This document shows, one piece after another, positions 1 through 5,504 of a stretch of DNA of 5,786 nt. Source of the stretch: Pedobacter sp. (lineage in GTDB: Bacteria; Bacteroidota; Bacteroidia; Sphingobacteriales; Sphingobacteriaceae); the NCBI GenBank assembly GCA_028287885.1, contig JAQBOT010000477.1:1-5786 (forward strand). Direction: 5' to 3'. Position 1 is the first letter of the stretch. The number at the start of each line of letters is the position of its first letter. Both the position numbers and the translations under genes were made by a program. The notes under the pieces are model-generated. The model was given only the letters and a program-made list of their open reading frames with translations. It was not told the DNA's origin and searched no databases.

Positions 1-360
1 AATTTAGGTTTAGTATGCGAAATATGATAAATTTCATGCCATAATCAGCTGGTACACCGCTGATTTCTAAAGTATTAACAATTATTTATTGGTAAATACG
101 GCTTCCAGTCTCCTCTTCTTTCAGGTAACTTGGAACATAAAAGCTTTTTGTATGCTCAATTTGCTTTCACGATGCGGAAAGCGGGTTTGATGACTGCAAG
201 ACCATTGCCTTATCCGTACTCATTTGATTCTGCTTAGTGATACAAGATTGCCAAGCAACACTTCCGTTCGTTTTCGGAACACCTGGTGCGGTTCCGCACA
301 ATATCTCTTCTTATTATATGCATATTCGCTTGTTTAACAGCATTTTATCATTGATACACC
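1..360. other. Non-coding or fully decayed stretch, no supportable gene
   Basis: All six frames are broken by stops at short intervals. The longest suggestive pieces are a + strand frame at about 241-351 that ends in a hydrophobic run (ISLLIICIFACL) before a TGA at 352-354, and a 26-codon - strand frame at 86-166. Neither has a recognisable motif or a start with context. Because the next 650 bp are clearly gene debris, this stretch may be further debris or the old upstream region of the lost locus. The only ordered structure is the group of inverted repeats at 262-299, described separately. Confidence 0.5.
266..299. promoter_or_regulatory. Tandem short dyads, possible relic activator-binding sites
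   Basis: Two symmetric elements lie side by side. The first runs 266-280, with GTTC and GAAC arms around a T-rich centre. The second is 286-299, GTGCGG-TT-CCGCAC, a perfect 6-bp inverted repeat with a 2-bp spacer. Their centres (273 and 292.5) are about 19-20 bp apart, close to two helical turns, as expected for paired dimers of a regulator bound on one DNA face. The related arms TTCCG (262-266), CGGAAC (275-280) and GTTCCG (291-296) could also form alternative hairpins. The elements sit just upstream of the efflux-adaptor remnant. A role as enhancer sites for an NtrC-type regulator is inference; no convincing sigma-54 -24/-12 promoter was found next to them. Confidence 0.3.
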
Positions 361-550
361 TCTTGTAAACAACTTACCAAAAAAAGTAATGGACTGGGAA
401 ATAAGTACCAGCGTTTTAAGTTAAACCTGGCCAATATCGTGGCAACACGTCCTGGCGTAATCACATACCTGAACAAAGACATTGGTGCATCAGTAAATGA
501 GTGTGAAACATTAGCCAGGATCGCCGACCTAAGCAGCTTTAAAGTAGCCA
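361..550 (+). pseudogene. HlyD/RND efflux periplasmic adaptor, internal fragment
   Basis: The + frame read from 361 contains the segment ATRPGVITYLNKDIGA, then SVNECETLARIADLSSFKV, ending at about 548. This matches, from memory of the family, the lipoyl/barrel-sandwich region of HlyD/MacA-like membrane-fusion proteins (typically G-V-[IL]-T-[WY]-[LV]-N-x-x-I-G-x-x-V-x-E-G-E-x-L-x-R-I-A-D-L-S-S-F). Such proteins link an inner-membrane pump to an outer-membrane channel. Only about 50-60 of the usual 350-420 residues remain. There is no start, signal or N-terminal helix; a TGA lies upstream in frame at 352-354. The expected Gly of V-x-E-G-E is Cys (TGT for GGT). The coiled-coil part before ATRPG looks shortened. 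After FKV the frame becomes unrelated sequence, because from 554 the DNA matches a kinase in another frame. A GTG at 439 could open a 61-codon frame, but it starts mid-domain and is not a credible gene. Confidence 0.62.
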
Positions 551-553
551 TAA

Positions 554-1026
554 GATCTCACAGCCGAGCTTTTAGAAGCAGAAAAGAAAATTTACGGCAA
601 GGTGATCCGAATGATGGCTCATGAGTGAACAACACCATTGGAGCTCTTAATTCAATTTTGCAGTCTACGCTGTCACAGCAAGCATTCTGGCAGGCGCAGC
701 AATCAGAAACGCTTAAGAATGCCTTTCAACAGCTACTGGAACAAGCATTCATCAACATCATAAAAAATGCAATTGAAGCTATAGGCAGCAATGGCAAGAT
801 CAGGATTTCAAGTAATCTAAATGAAAGGACTCTTGTTATTTGTGATACCGGTGAGGGAATTACGCAAGAGCAAGCTGAAAACATGTTTTCAGCGTTTTAC
901 AGCACCAAGAAAGACGGACATGGAATTGGATTAACGACCGTAAGGGAAATCCTGCTTAATCACAACTTTCAATTCTCATTGAAAACCGTTGCAGAACACC
1001 AAACCGAGTTCCGAATTGTAGTCTAA
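554..1026 (+). pseudogene. NtrB/NtrY-like sensor histidine kinase, truncated and frameshifted
   Basis: Two frames together give the C-terminal half of a sensor kinase. Frame 554-625 reads a helix (ELLEAEKKIYGK), then VIRMMAHE with the H-box His codon at 620-622, and hits TGA at 626-628. Frame 625-1026 continues with VNNTIGALNSIL. Adding one base between 625 and 626 restores the classic H-E-V-N-N box, so a single-base deletion split the gene. The second frame has an N-box (INIIKNAIEAI, Asn codon 766-768), G1 (DTGEG), an F-box region (FSAFYSTKK) and G2 (GHGIGL), then a natural C-terminus. His-to-Asn spacing is only about 48 residues against roughly 105-115 in HisKA kinases, so the end of the dimerisation helices and the start of the ATPase domain are missing (scar near 724-741). 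The sensor half is absent. A GTG at 625 could start a 133-aa ATPase-only product, but it would lack the phospho-acceptor His. I call it dead. Confidence 0.82.
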
Positions 1027-1036
1027 ACTCAGGCTG

Positions 1037-1477
1037 TTATTCTACCCGCTTTGCTAGTCCCTCTGTGTAATTCTTAAAGTTATCAAGAATGGATTGCCAG
1101 CCGCTTTGTTGTAGTTCAATGCTATTTACTTTTTCAGGAGTAAATATTTCCGAAACGGTGACGCCGTCATTTGCTTCCTCAAAGGATACACTGACTACTC
1201 GATCATCTTCAAGCTTATATACAATTCTTGACTGCGGCACAACTTCCTCATAAATACCTGAAAAAGCAAAAGCAGCGCTTCCGTCTTTCGCCTCCATACG
1301 GTAGACGAACTTTCCGCCTTCACGGAGGTCGTTCTCTGCCGCTGGCGTGTGCCAGTCATCTGATGCATTGTTCCATTTAATGATGTGATCTGGTGAAGTC
1401 CATATGTTCCAAACTTCTTCAATTGGTGCATAGACTACAGTCTTCACCGTGATATCGGCATTTTCAGTTGTATCCAT
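1037..1477 (-). CDS. SRPBCC/AHSA1 (START-like) domain protein
   Basis: A single-domain protein of 146 residues, a normal length for stand-alone AHSA1-type members. It opens with ITVKTVVYAPIEEVWNIWT, the typical first beta strand plus helix of the fold (hydrophobic strand, then A-P-x-E-x-V-W). This is followed by SPDHIIKWN (30-36), the conserved Trp42, and the alternating strands GGKFVYRMEA, AFSGIYEEVV and RIVYKL. It closes with a C-terminal helix holding GW (126-127) and LDNF. These proteins form a helix-grip fold with a hydrophobic cavity; most bacterial members have no assigned ligand, and the kinship with the Hsp90 activator Aha1 does not imply that role. There is no signal peptide or membrane segment, so it is cytoplasmic. 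The ATG at 1477 is the only good start; no clear Shine-Dalgarno precedes it. It lies 86 bp downstream of the sensor kinase on the same strand, so co-transcription is possible. Its stop is 10 bp from the convergent kinase remnant, with no terminator between. Confidence 0.9.
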   Translation of the reverse strand: MDTTENADITVKTVVYAPIEEVWNIWTSPDHIIKWNNASDDWHTPAAENDLREGGKFVYRMEAKDGSAAFAFSGIYEEVVPQSRIVYKLEDDRVVSVSFEEANDGVTVSEIFTPEKVNSIELQQSGWQSILDNFKNYTEGLAKRVE

Positions 1478-1501
1478 AACTTGCTTTTAGATTAGCTATC
1501 C

Positions 1502-1509
1502 TAAAGTTA
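1502..1509 (-). promoter_or_regulatory. Possible Bacteroidota-type -7 element for the AHSA1 gene
   Basis: On the - strand, TAACTTTA resembles the Bacteroidota -7 consensus TAnnTTTG with one mismatch and lies about 25 bp upstream of the ATG at 1477. A matching TTTG -33 box is not clear; a T-rich stretch lies about 24 bp further upstream. This is weak support for an independent promoter in the 86-bp gap. The alternative is read-through from the kinase gene. Confidence 0.22.
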
Positions 1510-1563
1510 TGCAATATGCCTTTGAATTTAAAATCTCTTTGTGGTATAATCTCTCGAAGTGAG

Positions 1564-3852
1564 CTACTGTTTAAACGTGAGAATCAATGTCGTACCCGCA
1601 TCCGGAAAACTCTCCATATCTACGGTACCACCCAGGTCTTCCATTTGTGATTTTACCAGGAACAGGCCCAAGCCCTTACTGTCCGGGTGATTGTGGAACT
1701 TCTGATAAAAACCAAAGATCCGGTCCTTATGCCGTTCCAGATCAAAGCCGATCCCGTTATCCTTGAACGTAAGTACAACCTTGTCGTTCGCAATTTTGGT
1801 AGAGACGTTAATCTTTAACCTACGGGATGGTGAACGATATTTTATGGCGTTCGTTAACAAGTTCATCAATATACTCTCAAAATAAGCTTTATGGAACTTA
1901 ATGGTAGGGGCATCATTAAAGTCGCATGTAATTTCAGGCTGGATCTCTGAAACAACTTTTCCCACAAGCTTAAGTACGTGATTTAGAACTACAGATACCT
2001 CATTTTCCTCTACCTGAATAAACTGGTTATCCTTGGTATATAAAATATCCATAAGGTCACTTACTGTACAGATCAGGGACTCAGTTGAAACTTTTAGTTT
2101 ATTATGAATAGAAATCAATTCTTCATCTTGTACATCGATATCGTCTATCAACTGTAGCAAGCCCATCAAATTGACCAATGGGGACCTTAAATTGTGTGAG
2201 GTGATGTACGTAAATTGCTTAAGTTCCTTATTACTTTGTGTCAAGCCTTTTATAAGCTGCTCTTTTTCAAACTCATGGGTTTTCCGATAGGTGATATCTC
2301 TTATCAACGATACAAAGTGCGAATATGCTCCTTTACCATCCTGCACAGGCACTACGGTCATATGCACCCACAACTCTTCCATTGTTTTTGTGTATACGAC
2401 CAGCTCCACTTCTACAGGCCTTTTCTCTTTCATAGCCTCCCAGATTGTATTTAGCGCAGACTCGTCTGTATGCTCACCATATAAAACTCTTGAACTTCCA
2501 TTCAGAACATCCTGTGTCTCGTATCCAGACATGGATGTAAAAGCTTCATTTACATATAATATTTTGGGTCCAAAACCAGGAACAATCTCAATGTCAGCAA
2601 TTAAAACGGCTACCGAAGTATTTGTAATAACAGATTCCAGCAACTTAAGTCGCTGTTCCTCTACTCTAAGGCGAGTTATATCCTGTATGGCACCAATGAT
2701 CTGTATGGCTTTCCCGTTTTCATCACGGATAATGATGGCCTTATCTGCAACCGTTGCAAAGGTATTATCAGACTTTCTAAACCGGAATTCAGCAGCCCAC
2801 TGATCTTGATTAGGGTTGCGTATCGCATTTTGAATACTTTGGAATACCCGCTCCCTATCATCCGGATGAATATAGTTTACCCAAAAATCTGTATCCGCAA
2901 TAACAAAATCTGCATTGTGGCCGAAAAGAGTTTTAAACCCATCGCCCCAAAAACAATAATGGGTAGCTAGATTAAGATCCCAAATGGCATCTGATACTGC
3001 CTGACTAGCATATTTAAAACGCGAATTGCTTTGCTTTAATTCTGCAATTGCTGCATTTAGCTTTTGCTCGTACGTAATTTGATCAGTTATATCCCGGTCT
3101 ATTACCATACTGGCTATTGTATTACCTTCAGCATCCTTAATTGAAGAAGATGAAATAGATAGATAAACATCTCCTCTTATTGGATTTTTAATCAAGTAAA
3201 CCTGGTTTTTTACATATTCGCCCTTCATTGCTCTTACAATTGGCAGTTTCTCCTTGGGTACGAGCAAACCGGTTCGCGCGTCGTGAATATTATAGATCTT
3301 CGACCAATCATACGATTTTGAATCTGTTTGCTGAACTCCAAGCAATTCAACCATCGCACGATTGTAAATAATAAAATGACCTTCTAAATCTGCAACAGCA
3401 ATACCTTCTTCAGCGTTTTCTACAATGGCATTCAGCAGTTTTTGATTTCTACCGTAATTGAGTTCACTTTGTTCGATTTTTTGCTGCTGTATTTTTAATT
3501 GAGTAATATCTTTAATGATGCAATAAATGCCTTCAATCTCTGCATCTGTCCGTACAGGGAACAGTTTTACGCTTACTATAATTTCCAGACCTTTTGCATT
3601 TACAAAGGTTGCCTCAAAGCGCTGGACCTCCCCTTTACTGCTGCAGTTAAATCTCTCTGAAATAAAATGCGTCTCATTGCCTGAAAAGAAGGATAAGAAA
3701 CTTGCACTTTGAAATTCAGAAGAGTTGGAATCAGATAAATTGAAGAAACGCTCGTTTGCATTTTTAAGTTCACCAGTTACACTAAATAATACAATTGCAT
3801 CTGGATTTTGATCGAACAACAGCTTATACAATTGAGGGTCCATTTTATTCAT
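1564..3852 (-). CDS. Soluble four-PAS sensor histidine kinase
   Basis: A complete 762-residue kinase with no signal peptide or transmembrane helix, hence a cytoplasmic sensor. Four PAS domains occupy about 8-116, 135-257, 275-393 and 405-521. Each ends in the usual (K/R/Q)-D-I-T strand (114-117, 253-256, 390-393, 519-522), mostly followed by a short coiled linker; the third has the W-x-x-x-I-H-P-D-D-R pattern of PAS_3. A HisKA dimerisation domain follows, with H-box SHNLRSPL and phospho-acceptor His553 (codon 2194-2196). The HATPase domain has N-box NLLTNAIKY (Asn668), G1 DNGIG (698-702), F-box IFGFYQKFH, G2 SKGLGLF (from about 726) and a final AGTTL. All catalytic boxes look intact. Unlike most HisKA kinases, the residue after His is Asn rather than Glu/Asp, a form I know as common in Bacteroidota. 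No receiver domain or response regulator is in the window, so partner and signal are unknown. Start: ATG at 3852 with AAGGA five bases upstream; Met4 is a less likely alternative. Confidence 0.95.
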   Translation of the reverse strand: MNKMDPQLYKLLFDQNPDAIVLFSVTGELKNANERFFNLSDSNSSEFQSASFLSFFSGNETHFISERFNCSSKGEVQRFEATFVNAKGLEIIVSVKLFPVRTDAEIEGIYCIIKDITQLKIQQQKIEQSELNYGRNQKLLNAIVENAEEGIAVADLEGHFIIYNRAMVELLGVQQTDSKSYDWSKIYNIHDARTGLLVPKEKLPIVRAMKGEYVKNQVYLIKNPIRGDVYLSISSSSIKDAEGNTIASMVIDRDITDQITYEQKLNAAIAELKQSNSRFKYASQAVSDAIWDLNLATHYCFWGDGFKTLFGHNADFVIADTDFWVNYIHPDDRERVFQSIQNAIRNPNQDQWAAEFRFRKSDNTFATVADKAIIIRDENGKAIQIIGAIQDITRLRVEEQRLKLLESVITNTSVAVLIADIEIVPGFGPKILYVNEAFTSMSGYETQDVLNGSSRVLYGEHTDESALNTIWEAMKEKRPVEVELVVYTKTMEELWVHMTVVPVQDGKGAYSHFVSLIRDITYRKTHEFEKEQLIKGLTQSNKELKQFTYITSHNLRSPLVNLMGLLQLIDDIDVQDEELISIHNKLKVSTESLICTVSDLMDILYTKDNQFIQVEENEVSVVLNHVLKLVGKVVSEIQPEITCDFNDAPTIKFHKAYFESILMNLLTNAIKYRSPSRRLKINVSTKIANDKVVLTFKDNGIGFDLERHKDRIFGFYQKFHNHPDSKGLGLFLVKSQMEDLGGTVDMESFPDAGTTLILTFKQ

Positions 3853-3857
3853 TCTGA

Positions 3858-3862
3858 TCCTT
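3858..3862 (-). promoter_or_regulatory. Shine-Dalgarno-like site of the four-PAS kinase
   Basis: AAGGA on the - strand sits 5 bases before the ATG at 3852. It supports that start over the Met at codon 4. It is the only good Shine-Dalgarno match before a gene start in this window; the other two visible starts lack one, as is usual in Bacteroidota. Confidence 0.5.
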
Positions 3863-3993
3863 GAGGTAGTAATATTTGGTATTTGGGAAGTTTGTTTATC
3901 TAAAGCGAATGTAACAATAATTAGGTCGTTGCAGCCTGTACGGGGCTAAAATAAGGGAATTAAAACATTTCTTACTTTTTATGTATTAATAGA

Positions 3994-4021
3994 TTATAAA
4001 AAACGCGCGCCATTTTTATAA
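3994..4021. repeat. 28-bp symmetric element with a GC core between AT arms
   Basis: Perfect 9-bp arms TTATAAAAA (3994-4002) and TTTTTATAA (4013-4021) flank a ten-base centre that contains GCGCGC (4005-4010). The centre of this inner palindrome (4007.5) coincides exactly with that of the outer arms, so 24 of 28 positions are symmetric. It lies 142 bp from the kinase start and 162 bp from the dehydrogenase start. An operator for a dimeric regulator is the simplest reading. A terminator is unlikely because both flanking genes point away from it. Confidence 0.55.
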
Positions 4022-4053
4022 GAGTGAAATAACATTCAGATGATTCCCAAATC

Positions 4054-4076
4054 TTACATCAATGTAAAAAATTGAT
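4054..4076. repeat. Two overlapping inverted repeats, operator-like
   Basis: TTACAT-CA-ATGTAA (4054-4067) is a perfect 6-bp inverted repeat with a 2-bp spacer. It overlaps a second repeat, ATCAAT (4058-4063) with ATTGAT (4071-4076), separated by 7 bp. The pair ends 106 bp before the dehydrogenase ATG. Such short AT-rich palindromes can arise by chance in DNA of this composition, so the call as a protein-binding site is tentative. Confidence 0.35.
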
Positions 4077-4142
4077 ATACAAAAACACATTTGGAGCCTT
4101 CTTCAGGGAGCTAAATCGCTTTACCAGTTTGAAAATATATCG

Positions 4143-4150
4143 TAAGTTTA
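4143..4150 (+). promoter_or_regulatory. Possible -7 element of the sugar dehydrogenase gene
   Basis: TAAGTTTA matches the Bacteroidota -7 consensus TAnnTTTG except at the last base and lies 32 bp before the ATG at 4183. The nearest TTTG (4128-4131) is only 11 bp upstream, too close for a standard -33 box, so the assignment is weak. Confidence 0.2.
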
Positions 4151-4182
4151 TAAATAATATTAATTAAACCATTAGCAATTCT

Positions 4183-5445
4183 ATGTTAGGAATAAATCAC
4201 AAAGCGCTGATTTTAGTTATTGCCACCATGGCAACAATCTCAGCATGTAACAACAGTTCGGGAACGTTGAATTCGGACAATTCTAGCCCCGATTCGACCA
4301 GTCCGGGCACCAGCGGAAACGCGCCTGTGGAAACCAAAGATCCAAACAGCACCTATAAACCTGCCTTTCCAGGCCAGACCAGGGCGCCGGGCGTAAAGAC
4401 AAAAACAGCATTAAACATTACAGAAATAAACAGCACCCTCGATCATCCCTGGGGCCTGCGCACCTTACCTGATGGTCGCTTTTTGGTAACCCAAAAAACC
4501 GGAACAATGGTAATTTTAACAGCCAACGGAAAACAACAAAAGAAAATCACCGGGCTTCCGGCGGTTCTTGATGAAGGACAAGGTGGATTACTTGACGTGA
4601 ATATCGATCCGCAGTTTAGCAGCAACAGAATGGTCTACTGGGATTATTCCGAAAAAAACAACGAAGGTAGTATCCTCGCTATTGCCAAAGGCAAGCTTTC
4701 AGCTGATGAGACCAAAATTGAAAACATTACAGTAATCTACAGGGCCTTGCCTTCTTACAAGGGCACGCTGCAATATGGCTCACGCATTCTGTTCGACAAA
4801 CAAGGAAACTTGTTCGTCAGTACTGGAGAACGTGCCGGAAATGATATACGGATGAAAGCACAGGATCTTAGCGCTGCCATCGGTAAAGTGTTACATTTAA
4901 CCAAAGAAGGTAAAGCGGTTAACAATGGTCCATTTGCCAAAACTGCAAATGCTAAACCTGAGATATATGCCTACGGCTTTCGTAACCCGGACGGTTTTGA
5001 CTTTAATCCGGCAACTGGCGACCTTTGGGAAGCTGAGTTCGGACCACGTGGAGGTGATGAAATAAACATCATTCGTCCAGGCAAGAACTATGGCTGGCCT
5101 GTAATTACCTATGGTATTGAATACGCAGGTGGCAAAGTTGGTGAAGGTATCCAACAAAAAGCAGGTATGGAACAACCGGTCTACTACTGGGATCCTGTCA
5201 TCTCTCCAGGAGGCATGACCTTCTATACTGGCGATGCAATTCCAGAATGGAAAAACAACTTGTTTATAGGCGGACTTAGCAGTACGCACATTGCCAGACT
5301 TGTTATCAAAGACAACAAGGTGGTTGGTGAAGAAAGGCTACTAGCCGACAAAGGTGAGCGATTCCGTGCGCTTGTTACCGGAAAAGATGGAGCACTTTAT
5401 ACCGTTACAGATGGCGGAAAAATGTTTAAGATCACGAAGAAATAA
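4183..5445 (+). CDS. PQQ-dependent sugar dehydrogenase (GSDH/YliI-like) lipoprotein
   Basis: A complete 420-residue lipoprotein. Residues 7-21 are a hydrophobic signal ending in the lipobox I-S-A-C (Cys22). About 45 Ser/Asn/Thr/Pro-rich residues form a linker, then a six-bladed beta-propeller of the glucose/sorbosone dehydrogenase family spans about 76-418. Family motifs: DHPWGLRTLPDG (87-98), GQGGLLDV (132-139), YGSR (198-201), STGER (213-217), RNPDG (267-271), GPRGGDEIN (287-295), KNYGWP (301-306), YYWDPVISPGG (334-344), ERFRALVTGKDGALY (392-406). Relatives such as E. coli YliI oxidise aldoses to lactones in the periplasm with PQQ and calcium. At the family's H-[FQ]-G-[GS]-R site, equivalent to catalytic His144 of soluble glucose dehydrogenase, this protein has Gln197 (CAA, 4771-4773); nearby EHGPRGGDE reads EFGPRGGDE and R-D-V reads R-A-L. 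It may therefore be weakly active or altered. There is no acidic cluster after Cys22, so it probably faces the periplasm. The start fits the signal peptide; no Shine-Dalgarno is visible. Confidence 0.92.
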   Translation: MLGINHKALILVIATMATISACNNSSGTLNSDNSSPDSTSPGTSGNAPVETKDPNSTYKPAFPGQTRAPGVKTKTALNITEINSTLDHPWGLRTLPDGRFLVTQKTGTMVILTANGKQQKKITGLPAVLDEGQGGLLDVNIDPQFSSNRMVYWDYSEKNNEGSILAIAKGKLSADETKIENITVIYRALPSYKGTLQYGSRILFDKQGNLFVSTGERAGNDIRMKAQDLSAAIGKVLHLTKEGKAVNNGPFAKTANAKPEIYAYGFRNPDGFDFNPATGDLWEAEFGPRGGDEINIIRPGKNYGWPVITYGIEYAGGKVGEGIQQKAGMEQPVYYWDPVISPGGMTFYTGDAIPEWKNNLFIGGLSSTHIARLVIKDNKVVGEERLLADKGERFRALVTGKDGALYTVTDGGKMFKITKK

Positions 5446-5457
5446 ATTATTATAAAC

Positions 5458-5469
5458 ATTGGTACCAAT
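5458..5469. repeat. Perfect 12-bp palindrome ATTGGTACCAAT
   Basis: It lies 12 bp after the dehydrogenase stop and shares four bases (5466-5469) with the left arm of the following terminator. In RNA the two structures would compete for those bases, but the 15-bp terminator stem should win. The palindrome may be incidental. Confidence 0.4.
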
Positions 5470-5504
5470 AGGGAATGGCGGAAACGTTGTTCCCTATTGT
5501 TTTT
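5466..5504 (+). terminator. Rho-independent terminator of the sugar dehydrogenase gene
   Basis: CAATAGGGAA (5466-5475) pairs perfectly with TTCCCTATTG (5490-5499). The stem continues inward through five more pairs (5476-5480 with 5485-5489, three of them G-U type) to a GAAA tetraloop at 5481-5484, followed by five T (5500-5504). It starts 20 bp after the stop at 5443-5445. On the opposite strand no comparable T-run follows the stem, so it should act mainly on + strand transcripts. Confidence 0.88.

Larger units (their letters stand above)
3853..4182. other. 330-bp divergent intergenic region
   Basis: This AT-rich spacer separates the kinase (- strand) from the sugar dehydrogenase (+ strand) and must hold the promoters of both. 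No open frame in it is worth calling. It carries a 28-bp dyad (3994-4021) and overlapping inverted repeats (4054-4076), both reported separately, and only poor matches to the Bacteroidota TTTG / TAnnTTTG promoter. The length and ordered content suggest regulation of one or both genes, but which gene is controlled cannot be read from the sequence. Confidence 0.6.

Noticed and set aside
86..166. Short - strand frame (26 codons) containing FYVPSYLKEEETGSRIYQ before a stop at 86-88.
   Set aside because: The sequence looks protein-like and could be the tail of a decayed gene, but it has no start, is very short, and I recognise no family.
241..351. + strand frame with a basic segment and a hydrophobic run, resembling the N-terminus of an ABC permease.
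   Set aside because: It is only 37 codons between stops, has no start codon context, overlaps the dyads at 266-299, and the resemblance is too loose.
967..984. Perfect 7-bp hairpin TTTCAAT-TCTC-ATTGAAA, possible terminator for the - strand AHSA1 gene.
   Set aside because: It is AT-rich, has no T-run after it on the - strand, and lies in former coding sequence where the residues F-Q-F-S-L-K explain the bases.
625..1026. Intact 133-aa ATPase-only protein starting at GTG 625.
   Set aside because: The preceding frame carries the matching MMAHE half of the H-box, showing the GTG is an internal Val codon after a frameshift and not a genuine start.
1522..1550. Sigma-70-like promoter on the + strand, TTGAAT, 17 bp, TATAAT, directed into the 3' end of the kinase gene as antisense.
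   Set aside because: The boxes fit an E. coli-style consensus, but Bacteroidota housekeeping promoters use TTTG / TAnnTTTG. No gene follows on that strand, and AT-rich DNA yields such matches by chance.
2291..2803. 170-codon open frame on the + strand.
   Set aside because: It lies fully antisense to the well-supported third and fourth PAS domains of the kinase, and its product is rich in Ser/Cys/Thr with no motif; a shadow frame.
4897..5289. 130-codon open frame on the - strand.
   Set aside because: It is antisense to the conserved propeller core of the sugar dehydrogenase and its product has no recognisable domain.
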